Shown here: positions 1 through 10,470 of the stretch, one piece after another
Layout: every line of letters starts with the position of its first letter
Numbering within the stretch: position 1 is the first letter of the stretch
NCBI RefSeq assembly: GCF_040729435.1
Contig: NZ_CP160398.1
Span: 4,197,001-4,261,000, forward strand
Source: Pseudomonas sp. HOU2
GTDB taxonomy: Bacteria; Pseudomonadota; Gammaproteobacteria; Pseudomonadales; Pseudomonadaceae
Reading direction: 5' to 3'
DNA: 64,000 nucleotides
Notes under the pieces: generated by a model
What the model was told of the DNA's origin: nothing
The model's input: the letters and a program-made list of their open reading frames with translations, nothing else
Databases searched by the model: none
Translations under genes and position numbers: made by a program

Positions 1-777
1 GTCGTCAAAGATGGCCTGTCCGAGGATGGCGGTATCAACCGCAAATTGGGTAGGGCTAGCCGTCAGATCCGATAGCTCCAGCGGTCGGGCGAAAGCTGCC
101 AGAAAAGGGGAGGACGATGGCCTTCCAGGTCGAGGGTGCAGGCGGTCAATGATACTGCAGGCATAGTCCACCAGTTCCAGGTAGCCAGCACGATCCGCTC
201 GAAGTGAAATCCGGCCGGTTCGCGGTGTTGTTGAGAAGTGCTCGTCCGCCTCTGTGAAGCTGTAACCCAGCGGGGCAAATCGAGCCGAGGAGGCCATGCC
301 CACGTTGTTCTGGAGGTTCTCGCCCTCAAGTGTCTTGCTGCGCAATGCAAAGCGGGACAACGTCATATGGCGTAGCCGAACCCGGGCAAATACTGAATCC
401 TTGCTAGTGAGTCCACGGTCAACATCTTGGGAGCTGATGCGCTGCAGGTGCCGCTTGGTGAAATCTGCGGGGACGTCGATCTGGGATTTGAAAATGGCGA
501 CGTAATCACGGTGCTCGACGATCAGCAAATATCCGGTTACTCGGTCGATCACGTCGTCAGCCTCAGGTAGGAAAGCTGGTGTCTTGTCGAATTGAAAGCA
601 TAGAGCAGACCAGATTGATGCCCCGTGGGCCTGCCGTATGAAAGAGAATAGGTTGTTCGAGGGAGATGTGTGAGCACATCTGATCGCCCGGAACAACGCC
701 GTGATTGCGCCCATTGTGATCGGAGCTTTTCGGCGATAGAAGTAGCAGGATTTGCTGGCTTGAAGCTCATCGATCAT
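1..777 (-). CDS. Unidentified protein, 3' end cut by window edge
   Basis: An uninterrupted frame of 259 codons runs from an ATG at 777 down to base 1 with no stop, so the gene continues outside the window. The protein begins MIDELQASKSCYFYRR. A modest ribosome site (AGGGAAACGGAC) precedes the ATG. I do not recognise the family. The visible part is soluble-looking, with no signal peptide and no membrane segment, and has mixed alpha/beta-type sequence such as RVTGYLLIVEHRDYVAIFKS around residues 80-100. It lies in the integrated island beside two recombinases, so it is probably cargo. Islands of this kind often carry defence genes, but nothing in the sequence proves that role. The frame stays open through 777 bases of non-chromosomal-type DNA, which makes it likely to be real. 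Confidence 0.7.
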   Translation of the reverse strand, partial: MIDELQASKSCYFYRRKAPITMGAITALFRAIRCAHTSPSNNLFSFIRQAHGASIWSALCFQFDKTPAFLPEADDVIDRVTGYLLIVEHRDYVAIFKSQIDVPADFTKRHLQRISSQDVDRGLTSKDSVFARVRLRHMTLSRFALRSKTLEGENLQNNVGMASSARFAPLGYSFTEADEHFSTTPRTGRISLRADRAGYLELVDYACSIIDRLHPRPGRPSSSPFLAAFARPLELSDLTASPTQFAVDTAILGQAIFDD

Positions 778-990
778 GTCCGTTTCCCTACGGCAAGGGG
801 TAAAACGTGGAGTCCATCAACTCGATGAGGGTAGCCCAATGCCACTAAGACTGTATAGATGGATACGCTTTAACAGAGCATGGCTGCTTGCGAGCAATCA
901 TAGGCTGACATGAAGGACTGCTAATGGTGGATTACTTCCTGTAATGACTGACCGGTTTGGATCGTCTGTAGTCGGTCGTGACTATCAAAA

Positions 991-1278
991 TCAGATCCTC
1001 TCTCTGGGGGGCAAAGTCCATGATTTTTCTAAACGACGAACGATCAGCCGCACGGTCAGCAAATAGTAATACCGCGTCGCGTCGCTGCGTCGATCTAGGC
1101 GATGTTCAAGGAACCAAGCCACATGCTTTCTCTGCCAAGCCCAAGGCGTTTTTCGCTGCCAGCGCTCTGCAATTTCAGTCTGGATGATTTTCGCCTGTCG
1201 CACATGGCGTTGCCGGGTTGCGTGCGAGCCGGTCAGCACGCCAGCCAAAAACAGCTCCATATCGAATGGCTTACTCAT
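991..1278 (-). CDS. Small basic hypothetical protein coupled to the recombinase
   Basis: The product is 95 residues, rich in Arg, Lys and Trp (for example KTPWAWQRKHVAWFLEHRLD near residues 45-65). I do not recognise a named family. The ATG at 1278 overlaps the stop of the upstream recombinase gene as ATGA, and GGAGGGTGG sits just before it. That spacing favours ATG 1278 over the GTG six bases upstream. The overlap implies that both proteins are made from one transcript and translationally coupled. A small basic partner next to a recombinase could be a DNA-binding accessory or directionality factor, but that is inference from position and charge only. Confidence 0.6.
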   Translation of the reverse strand: MSKPFDMELFLAGVLTGSHATRQRHVRQAKIIQTEIAERWQRKTPWAWQRKHVAWFLEHRLDRRSDATRYYYLLTVRLIVRRLEKSWTLPPRERI

Positions 1279-2246
1279 GACCACCCTCCAATGTACGCGG
1301 CGACCACGTCGATCCGCCCGTGCCCCAGCTCATAGCTGATTTGTCTTCGGGCCTGACGATCAAGGTTCTTGTCTACATGACCACCGTTGATAGGGGAGCG
1401 GTGTTGGGTGATTTGTTCATAGCGCTCACACGCGTACGCCGCTCGCAGCTCATGGAAGCCTTTGAGGTTGTGTGCATGCAGGATGTGCCGTGCAGGCCGG
1501 ACGACTTCCTTCACAACGTTCAGGTAATTTTCATTTGGGGCAATCAGGTTGCGGCTACCGGCAGGCGACACTTGCCGTGCAAACCCAAGTGCACGTCGAA
1601 CAATCTCGTCCACCGCAATCCAACGTGGCGCCGAGGCGCCGGCGCGGCCGCCTTTGGTGCCATCCTGAATGTTAATCCTGCCTTGGTCGTTAGCCTCACG
1701 GCTTAGCCGAGGCAGGTCGGCCAAGATAGCCTCACGCAAGCGCATGCCGGTGGCTCTTGCCAACAGGACGATCGCGGCGGCCCGTCTCTGGTCACGACTG
1801 CAAAGCGCATCGACGATCTGCATAACCTGCTTGCGGTCCTGACCCTGTGGCACCCACTGACGAACACCGTTGCGCTGCATACCCAGCGCCTTGCTCGGGC
1901 TGGACAATTTCACGCACTGATCACCGCGAAGCGCCGCCATGGTCCTGTTAACGCTGGATAGCCGGTTTTGTGCGGTGCTGACGGCGAGGTCACCGCGCCC
2001 AACCACTTCGCGCAGATACGCCGCGTAGTCGGCCAATACCTTCCGATCAATCTGCCGCGCATCATTGATACCGGGCCCTTGTTCGGAGCGGCACCACTTC
2101 ACGAATGCCTGCCACCGATCGCAGTGCGCTTTCACGGTGCCGTAATGACCGCCGCCGAACATGTCTCTCAGCGCTTGCGGACCTGCGTAGCTCAATTGCC
2201 TGCCGTAGCCGAAATTACGACCATCGCGTTTACCCACCAGTGCCAT
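1275..2246 (-). CDS. Tyrosine recombinase (Integrase_1-like family)
   Basis: The product is a 323-residue site-specific recombinase. The N-terminal half looks like a SAM-like core-binding domain (KAHCDRWQAFVKWCRSEQ). The C-terminal half carries the tyrosine-recombinase residues: Arg in TGMRLREA, His265 and Arg268 in HELR, His309 in GHGR, and Tyr318 in AAYIGG. It fits the integrase-domain family found in many proteobacterial islands, which is distinct from P4 integrases. The start chosen is ATG 2246, preceded by GAGGTAAG. A longer frame opens at 2291 but has no better ribosome site. The gene is coupled to the small ORF downstream by a 4-base overlap. It may mobilise an internal segment of the island rather than the ssrA junction. 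Confidence 0.85.
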   Translation of the reverse strand: MALVGKRDGRNFGYGRQLSYAGPQALRDMFGGGHYGTVKAHCDRWQAFVKWCRSEQGPGINDARQIDRKVLADYAAYLREVVGRGDLAVSTAQNRLSSVNRTMAALRGDQCVKLSSPSKALGMQRNGVRQWVPQGQDRKQVMQIVDALCSRDQRRAAAIVLLARATGMRLREAILADLPRLSREANDQGRINIQDGTKGGRAGASAPRWIAVDEIVRRALGFARQVSPAGSRNLIAPNENYLNVVKEVVRPARHILHAHNLKGFHELRAAYACERYEQITQHRSPINGGHVDKNLDRQARRQISYELGHGRIDVVAAYIGGWS

Positions 2247-2670
2247 GTCGCTTACCTCATCTTCCGCTCTCCGATCCACGCCCCACGTCATCCCGCCAAG
2301 AATGTTGAGTGTTATCAGGGATCAAGGCCCCTGCGACCTGTGGGGAGTGTCCACTACGCGGGACTGGCGGCTCCTTACGACCGGGAGCTTGGGCATCTCA
2401 TGATCTGGCCTCCTGAGCACTTCCGAAGAAGTGGGCGGGTGGAGGCTGCACTGACTGACGAGACCGGCGCCGCGAGATCCTGAGTCGGGTGAAGGCAGTG
2501 ATGTGATGACCGGGGCATGCCTGGCTGTCAGTCAGGTGCAGTCCATTCCTTGGGCTGCGGCACCATCATCTGCATCGCTGTTGCTGGTGACTTCGGTGTT
2601 TGTCACGCCGATCGTCACGAGGGGGAGTGCCGCAAAGCCTTGTACGAGTTGGGCTGCAGCAGCGGTAGGA

Positions 2671-2705
2671 GCGCCCGTCTCTTTCCAGGAGAAAGAGACG
2701 GGCGC
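2671..2705. repeat. Perfect 15-bp inverted repeat, 5-base loop
   Basis: GCGCCCGTCTCTTTC at 2671-2685 is exactly complementary to 2691-2705, with loop CAGGA. No run of T follows on either side, so it is not a typical intrinsic terminator. It may be a structured RNA element or a relic of one. Confidence 0.8.
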
Positions 2706-2945
2706 AGGTTGGCCCAAGATTCGGCCAAGCGGATAGGTTGCTGCAGGGCAGCGAAGTAGGATGTGTCGTCTGGCGCACGAGGGCCATGATCTGAAGTAGG
2801 CATCCATCACCGGGGAGGTGACCGGGCGAGCTGCCGGACGCGAATCGCCTTTTGGGGGGAACCACCGCGGGAGCGGCGTGACCTTCAAGGTTCGGGCCAC
2901 CTGGGTTGCTGTCATCGACAGCGCTTGCACGGCCAGTTCTACGCC

Positions 2946-3011
2946 TGTGGATAAACCCGGTCAAGGGCCGAAATTCAGCGTTACTCTGGACTTGGAGTGA
3001 GGTTATCCACC
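2946..3011. promoter_or_regulatory. Two DnaA-box-like sites in opposite orientation
   Basis: TGTGGATAA at 2946-2954 is the exact complement of the DnaA consensus TTATCCACA. TTATCCACC at 3003-3011 matches 8 of 9 bases. They lie 48 bases apart between two strong hairpins. One exact match is expected by chance about once in 100-130 kb of sequence, so a pair this close is suggestive but not proof of an origin. Confidence 0.35.
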
Positions 3012-3069
3012 TATGGAGTTCCGTGGTAAACCCCGGACAACGTCGTGGCTTTTAGCTTTTCAAGGTGAG

Positions 3070-3112
3070 GTCCTTCCAAACAGGGCGGCTTTGCAGCCCT
3101 GTTTGGAAGGAC
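3070..3112. repeat. Perfect 17-bp inverted repeat, 9-base loop
   Basis: GTCCTTCCAAACAGGGC at 3070-3086 is exactly complementary to 3096-3112. It lies 88 bases past the stop codon of the P4-type integrase, which is read on the minus strand. No T run follows on either strand. It may end or stabilise the integrase transcript, or be a recognition site. Confidence 0.8.
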
Positions 3113-3199
3113 CCGCGCTTAAAAGCGGATAAACGAGACTGCTGGCCTGAATCTTGAGCGCTCAGTTGCTGTCGCCGCCGTTATTGCGCCTGTACAGCG

Positions 3200-4456
3200 T
3201 TAGCGGATCCGCACCACGTTCTTGTCTCTGACTTGGCCGTATGCTGAGGCAAGCAGGCTACCGGTGGCGGCTTTCTGGATGTACTCACTCCACCAGGCCA
3301 TCATCGGACGCCGGCGCTCAATGTAGTCAGCGCGGTTGTAGGCACTGCGCACCTCATCCTTGTCGACGTGCGCCAGTGCCACTTCGATGAGTTCCGGGTC
3401 CCACCCATGTTCATTCAAGATGGTGCTGGCCATCGAGCGCATGCCGTGGCTGACCAACCGATCCTGGAAGCCCATGCGTTTCAGCGCCATGTTGGCGGTC
3501 TGGCTATTGGCGTGGGTGCGCGGATTTCTGTCAGCCGGGAAGATGTATTCGCGATGGCCGCTGTGAGTCTTCAGTGACTCCAACAGTGCGACAGCGTGAT
3601 CACTCAACGGGATACTGTGTGGACGGCGCTTCTTCATCCGCTCCGGAGGGATAGTCCAGACACGCCTTTCAAAGTCGATGTCTGCCCAGCGAGTAGTCGC
3701 CGCCTCGGCAGGGCGAGTCATCGTGTGCAACTGCCATTCGATCAGGCACCGGGTGGTGCGCTTGATGCTGGCGTTCGCGATTTCCAGCATGAGCTCGGGG
3801 AGCTCTTCGGGCGGAAGCGCAGCCATGTTCTCTTTCTTGGGCTTCTTGAATACCGCTCTGATGCCGCTGAGTGGGTTGGCGAAGATCAGGCCGGAGTTTA
3901 CGCCGTAGGTCATGATCTCGTTTAGCCGCTGACTAAGACGCTTGACCGTCTCCAGGCTGCCTTTCGCTTCGATAGGGCGAAGTAATCCAATCACCATCGG
4001 CGCGGTGATTTTCACCAGTGGTGTCGTTCTCAAGTCGGGGAACACATGCAGCGTGAGCGACCGCCAGATGTCTTCGGCGTAGGCCGGGGTGACCGAGTCT
4101 TTCTTGAGCTCGAACCAGGCGGTGGCCACGTTCTCGAAGGTGTGTTCCGTTTCTGCGCGCTTGGCTTCATTCAGCGTATTGCGTTGCACCTTCGGATCAA
4201 TGCCCTGTGCGAGCAGCTCGCGCGCATCGACTGCCATCTTTCGTGCATTCGCCAGTGACAGTTCGGGGTAGGTCCCGAAGCCGATGTTGATGCGCTTTTT
4301 GGTCACCGGTTCGCGGTAGTTGAAATTCCACAGCAATGAGCCGTTGCTGCGAACCCGGAGCTGCAAACCGTCACCGTCGGTGAGGACGTAATCCTTGGAC
4401 GCGGGTTTGACTCCCTTGAGCTGTCGATCGGAGAGGCGGAGATTTTGAGCAGGCAT
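3200..4456 (-). CDS. P4-type tyrosine integrase of the ssrA island
   Basis: The product is a 418-residue phage-P4-like integrase. An N-terminal arm-binding domain (DUF4102 type; LSDRQLKGVKPASKDYVLTD with GFGTYPELSLANAR) is followed by a core-binding domain and the catalytic domain. Visible catalytic residues are Arg in TMTRPAEA, His337 and Arg340 in HGMRS, His363 in ALAHVD and nucleophile Tyr373 in SAYNR. ATG 4456 is the start because GAGGACAAACTC precedes it and the family begins here; the frame stays open upstream into ssrA without meaning. The gene starts 187 bases from the 3' end of ssrA and reads away from it. That is the standard layout for an integrase that inserts its island into tmRNA, so the island extends to the left. 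Confidence 0.95.
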   Translation of the reverse strand: MPAQNLRLSDRQLKGVKPASKDYVLTDGDGLQLRVRSNGSLLWNFNYREPVTKKRINIGFGTYPELSLANARKMAVDARELLAQGIDPKVQRNTLNEAKRAETEHTFENVATAWFELKKDSVTPAYAEDIWRSLTLHVFPDLRTTPLVKITAPMVIGLLRPIEAKGSLETVKRLSQRLNEIMTYGVNSGLIFANPLSGIRAVFKKPKKENMAALPPEELPELMLEIANASIKRTTRCLIEWQLHTMTRPAEAATTRWADIDFERRVWTIPPERMKKRRPHSIPLSDHAVALLESLKTHSGHREYIFPADRNPRTHANSQTANMALKRMGFQDRLVSHGMRSMASTILNEHGWDPELIEVALAHVDKDEVRSAYNRADYIERRRPMMAWWSEYIQKAATGSLLASAYGQVRDKNVVRIR

Positions 4457-4480
4457 GAGTTTGTCCTCAGGCACTGTTTC

Positions 4481-4530
4481 GGTATTCCAAAGATTAGCAC
4501 CGGACGGACTGGAATACCGTCTGGAATACC
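4481..4530. repeat. Three copies of GGAATACC upstream of the integrase
   Basis: YTGGAATACC occurs at 4509-4518 and 4521-4530 as direct copies with a 12-base period, and as an inverted copy at 4481-4490. All lie between the integrase start and the attachment end of ssrA. Their position fits integrase arm-type sites or an operator of the integrase gene. Confidence 0.6.
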
Positions 4531-4605
4531 CGAACGGTTGGAACTCAAAAAATCTCAGAAGACCGTAAAAGCGCTGGAAGCCCCGGATTTGCTGGGCTTC
4601 AGGCA

Positions 4606-4636
4606 CAAAAAAAGACGTCCGTGGACGTCTTTTTTG
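4606..4636 (-). terminator. Intrinsic terminator after ssrA
   Basis: Read on the minus strand, AAAAAAGACGTCC pairs with GGACGTCTTTTTT around a short loop and ends in a run of seven T. It begins 7 bases past the tmRNA 3' end. The A/T-flanked stem would work in both directions. Confidence 0.85.
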
Positions 4637-4642
4637 TTGAAG

Positions 4643-5032
4643 TGGTGGAGCCGGGGGGATTTGAACCCCCGTCCGCCAGTGCTCCGCTGTCGGTACTACA
4701 TGCGTAGCCGTGTCTATTAAGTTAACCCTCAGCGACCCGACGGGCAGGGTGCTTTGGGCGAGTTGTGTAAGTTTTAGCCGCTTCGTCCACAACGTACTGC
4801 ACGGCGATTCTGTTCTATATGACAATCATTTCGGGTTTACAGACATCCCCTGATGATTGCTGGGCCCGAAGGCACCAGGAGTGCATGTCAGCTGCAATTA
4901 AGCAGCGAGAGCAGCACCGTATTGGTCGTCATTGGCAACTATAAGAAGTTGCAACAGTGGATTTACGACTTCTGTTACCAAGTCGGCATGCACCTAAAGT
5001 TTCGTCACCGGCGTCGAATCCTAATCGGCCCC
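4643..5032 (-). ncRNA. ssrA: tmRNA (transfer-messenger RNA)
   Basis: The 390-base RNA starts GGGGCCGATTAGGATTCGAC at 5032 and ends with a tRNA-like half whose T arm reads GGGGGTTCAAATCCCCC, followed by GGCTCCACCA. It rescues stalled ribosomes together with SmpB, which is encoded at 14268-14750. The reading frame for the degradation tag is visible inside it. Its 3' end is a common insertion point for islands, and the P4-type integrase lies directly beyond it. The gene copy here is intact, as expected when an island rebuilds the 3' end. Confidence 0.97.
4898..4936 (-). other. tmRNA tag reading frame ANDDQYGAALAA
   Basis: GCC AAT GAC GAC CAA TAC ... GCT GCT TAA encodes ANDDQYGAALAA followed by a stop. 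The tag ends in the usual ALAA protease signal and fits the P. fluorescens group. Confidence 0.9.
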
Positions 5033-5098
5033 GAACTCGTTACCTCGTACATCATGTGAGGCAACAAGCCTGCGCAGTGTACGCCAAACGGCCGGCAA

Positions 5099-5118
5099 GG
5101 CCAACCCGAAGGTTGGCC
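5099..5118 (-). terminator. Hairpin with UUCG loop after the small periplasmic gene
   Basis: On the minus strand GGCCAACC-TTCG-GGTTGGCC forms a perfect 8-bp stem with a very stable UUCG tetraloop 11 bases past the stop at 5130. There is no good T run, so termination may be weak or aided. Confidence 0.6.
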
Positions 5119-5129
5119 GAGGCCTTGAA

Positions 5130-5408
5130 TCAGTTGTTGGTGCCGGTGGATTTACGCAGTTCAACGATGGTTTGCGAGGTTTCCGCAATGCAGTCGTCGA
5201 TTTTACCTTGGGCCTTAAGCGCTTTGGCTTTGGCAACACTGGTTTCAGCGCGCTGAGTCAGTTCTGGATTCGTAGACAGCTGCCCTTTGGCATTGTCGAT
5301 GGCCTGGATATTGGCATCGCACAGGTCGGCAGGCTTGTCGGCGGCGAACGAGGTGGAGGCCATCATCGAGGCAGTAACGAACAGACCTAACAGTACAGAA
5401 CGTTTCAT
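5130..5408 (-). CDS. Small periplasmic protein of unknown function
   Basis: The product is 92 residues. Residues 1-23 form a clear Sec signal peptide (MKRSVLLGLFVTASMMASTSFAA), so the mature protein of about 70 residues is periplasmic. The mature part is helical and contains two cysteines (ADLCDANIQ and IDDCIAE) that could form a disulfide. The start at 5408 follows AAGGAGATACAC, an ideal ribosome site; the open frame extends upstream to 5522 without support. Similar short proteins are common and uncharacterised in Pseudomonas. It is the first chromosomal gene beside ssrA and is transcribed alone, with its own hairpin downstream. Confidence 0.85.
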   Translation of the reverse strand: MKRSVLLGLFVTASMMASTSFAADKPADLCDANIQAIDNAKGQLSTNPELTQRAETSVAKAKALKAQGKIDDCIAETSQTIVELRKSTGTNN

Positions 5409-5473
5409 GTGTATCTCCTTGAACTGAGGGATCCAGACTGCGCTGGCCGTCAGGACGGGCAACCGAGTGGAAG

Positions 5474-5495
5474 AAAAGCCCCGATTTTCGGGGTC
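5474..5495 (-). terminator. Intrinsic terminator of the lactate operon
   Basis: On the minus strand GACCCCGAAAATCGGGGCTTTT forms a CCCCGA/TCGGGG stem followed by T residues, about 45 bases past the stop at 5538. Confidence 0.8.
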
Positions 5496-5537
5496 TGTTC
5501 TGTGGACTACGGCCGCACGCAAGGGTTCTATTTTTCT

Positions 5538-8344
<2,807 letters not shown>

Positions 8345-8348
<4 letters not shown>

Positions 8349-9016
8349 TGGTCCTCCAGGATCAGTACTACCAAATCTTTCGGGCCGTGGGCGCCGTAAG
8401 CCAGCACTTGTTCGATGTCGGCGGTTTTCGACGGGCCGGACACCAGCAGTGCGTTGGTCGGCATGCCTTGGGCCCACTCGAATTCCTGTTGCACCTGATA
8501 GAAGTTGTCGCGGATTTCGCTGGCCTTGAGCAGGGCGAAATGCACCGGCGGCACCAGGCTCATCAGTCGCGGCTCTTCACGGGTGGGCCAGAGGATCAGG
8601 CTGCCGGTGGCGGCGATGGCACCGAGGGTGCTAGTGAGGCTGGCCGGGGTGTCGTTGAACAGCTCGGCTTTCCACTCTTCCATCGGCCGGTTGTAGGACT
8701 TCAGCGTCGGCAGATCAGGATTGTTCGCCCAGTGTTGTGTGATGCGCTGCCCGTGGGGTGTAGTCGGTGCGATCAGCAGGCTCGGCAGCTGCCGATCACC
8801 CAGCAATTGCGCGAGCAGCGCCGGCCAGTCTACGCCGGTAGTCAGATGGATCTCGGTGTGCACCGCTTCCATCAGTTTGCGCAGTTGCGGAATGCGTTGC
8901 TCGGCGCTGTAGGTGTAAGGCTGGGTCACCAGATCGACATCGAAGTCGTCAGCAATCGGTGTGGCGCCGGTCAGACTTTTCCGCAGTTTGGCGAGGATAT
9001 TTTGCTTGGCGCTCAT
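8345..9016 (-). CDS. lutC: L-lactate utilization protein LutC (LldG), LUD domain
   Basis: The product is 223 residues with a single LUD domain (ATGSLILWPTREEPRLMSLV near residues 130-155). LutC works with LutA and LutB as the Fe-S lactate oxidase complex that replaces the flavin enzyme LldD in some bacteria. The start ATG at 9016 shares one base with the lutB stop (TGATG), and its own stop overlaps dld-II. Both junctions imply translational coupling. It lacks Fe-S motifs, as is normal for the family. Confidence 0.92.
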
Positions 9017-10470
9017 CAGCGATCTCCCTGTTTGGCCAGATGCTCGCGGGCCATGTCGTGCAGTGAGCGGGCGGCGGGTTTTGGTGCGCTGTGGTTTTGC
9101 GTCCACGGGCCGACATTGCTCGGGGTCAGGGCGCGCAGGCGCGTGGCGAAGAACCCGAACAGCCGATACAGCGTCGGCGAGCTGTTGAGTTTCGCCCAGG
9201 CGTTCCAGATGAAGCGTTCCTTGCGCGAATACTTGCTGCCCTGGCCGCGCATCACTTGATGCGGACTGTCCGGGGCTTTGACGTTTTCTTCGCGCAATCG
9301 CCGCAGCAGGGCAGGGATCGGAATTTTCACCGGGCACACTTCACCGCAGGCGCCGCACAGCGACGAAGCGCTCGGGTGATCCGGGACTTTCGCCAGGCCG
9401 ACCATGTGCGGAGTGATGATTTTGCCGATCGGTCCCGGGTACACCTCGCCATAGGTGTGACCACCGACGCGGGTGTAAACCGGGCAATGATTCATGCAGG
9501 CACCGCAGCGGATGCAGTTGAGGGTCTGGCGCATTTCGCTGTCGGCAAAGGCCTGGCTGCGACCGTTATCGAGCAGCACCAGATGCACTTCCTGCGGGCC
9601 GTCGAGTTCATGTTCCTTGCGCGGGCCGGAGATCATGTTGACGTAAGTAGTGATCGGAATGCCCAGCGCCGAGCGGGTCAGCAGCGAGAGCAGCGGCACC
9701 ACGTCGCGCAGGTTTTCCACAACCTTTTCGATACCGGTGACGGCGATGTGCACCGGCGGCACGGTGGTGGTCATGCGTCCGTTGCCTTCGTTTTCCACCA
9801 GCAGCAGGGTGCCGGTTTCGGCGACGGCGAAGTTGACGCCGGAAACGCCGATGTCCGCTTCGAAGAATTTCTGCCGCAGGACTCTGCGACCGATCTGAAT
9901 GAGTTGGTCAACGTCCTTGGTGTACTCCACGCCAAGTTTGTCGTGGAACAAGGACGCGACCTGACCGGCATTCTTGTGGATTGCCGGCATTATGATGTGT
10001 GAAGGCTTCTCGTGGTCGAGCTGGACGATGTATTCCCCCATGTCGGACTCTAGGCATTCAACACCTTGAGCCTCGAGGAAATGGTTCATCTCCATCTCTT
10101 CGCTGACCATCGATTTGCCCTTGATCACTTGCCGCGCCTCGTGAGCGCGGATGATCGACAAGACGATGCCATTGGCCTCGTCCACCGTTTCCGCCCAGTG
10201 CACTGTCACACCGTTGCGGGTCAGGTTCTGTTCCAGTTGCTCGAGCAGGTCGGGCAACTTGGAGAGCGCACGCGCCCTGATCGAGTTGCCCAGGGCGCGC
10301 AAGTGTTCTCTTTCGTGGGCATCGCTGAAAGCCGCTGCCCGCTTGGTCATCAGTGAATCCATCGCAGTGCGGAAGTTGTTCCGTAGCTGCTGATCACCCA
10401 GGGCGTTGTGCGCCCGGGTACGGAAATCTTCTTCTACGGCAACCGTAGGAATAATCGTCGAGGTGCTCAT
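9016..10470 (-). CDS. lutB: L-lactate utilization Fe-S protein LutB (LldF)
   Basis: The 484-residue protein combines a LUD domain (FAVAETGTLLLVENEGNGRM near residues 205-225) with two 4Fe-4S motifs, CIRCGACMNHCP and CGACGEVCP, and a C-terminal tail (DUF3390-like). It is the electron-carrying core of the LutABC lactate oxidase. ATG 10470 overlaps the lutA stop by 4 bases; the frame open to 10575 lies inside lutA and is rejected. Length and motifs are those of intact LutB proteins. Confidence 0.93.
   Translation of the reverse strand: MSTSTIIPTVAVEEDFRTRAHNALGDQQLRNNFRTAMDSLMTKRAAAFSDAHEREHLRALGNSIRARALSKLPDLLEQLEQNLTRNGVTVHWAETVDEANGIVLSIIRAHEARQVIKGKSMVSEEMEMNHFLEAQGVECLESDMGEYIVQLDHEKPSHIIMPAIHKNAGQVASLFHDKLGVEYTKDVDQLIQIGRRVLRQKFFEADIGVSGVNFAVAETGTLLLVENEGNGRMTTTVPPVHIAVTGIEKVVENLRDVVPLLSLLTRSALGIPITTYVNMISGPRKEHELDGPQEVHLVLLDNGRSQAFADSEMRQTLNCIRCGACMNHCPVYTRVGGHTYGEVYPGPIGKIITPHMVGLAKVPDHPSASSLCGACGEVCPVKIPIPALLRRLREENVKAPDSPHQVMRGQGSKYSRKERFIWNAWAKLNSSPTLYRLFGFFATRLRALTPSNVGPWTQNHSAPKPAARSLHDMAREHLAKQGDR

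Larger units (their letters stand above)
2247..3199. other. Gene-poor stretch between the two recombinases
   Basis: I see no convincing gene here. Several short frames on both strands are open (up to 132 codons on the minus strand at 2532-2964), but they overlap one another, have odd composition and resemble nothing I know. The stretch holds two perfect inverted repeats and two DnaA-box-like sites, listed separately. It could be decayed DNA from an older insertion or a regulatory or origin-like segment of the island. Confidence 0.5.

Noticed and set aside
2857..2872. A G-run with CCACC that might be a second copy of the ssrA 3' end (attachment site)
   Set aside because: Only about ten bases are similar to the tmRNA end; the order and T-arm sequence do not match. 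The other attachment site is probably outside the window.
2532..2964. Two overlapping 132-codon minus-strand frames in the gene-poor island stretch
   Set aside because: They overlap each other in different frames, cross a perfect hairpin, and neither resembles a known protein or has a good ribosome site.
4457..4825. N-terminal extension of the P4-type integrase into ssrA
   Set aside because: The frame is open, but it would translate the tmRNA terminator and tRNA-like end. The family start and a ribosome site are at 4456.
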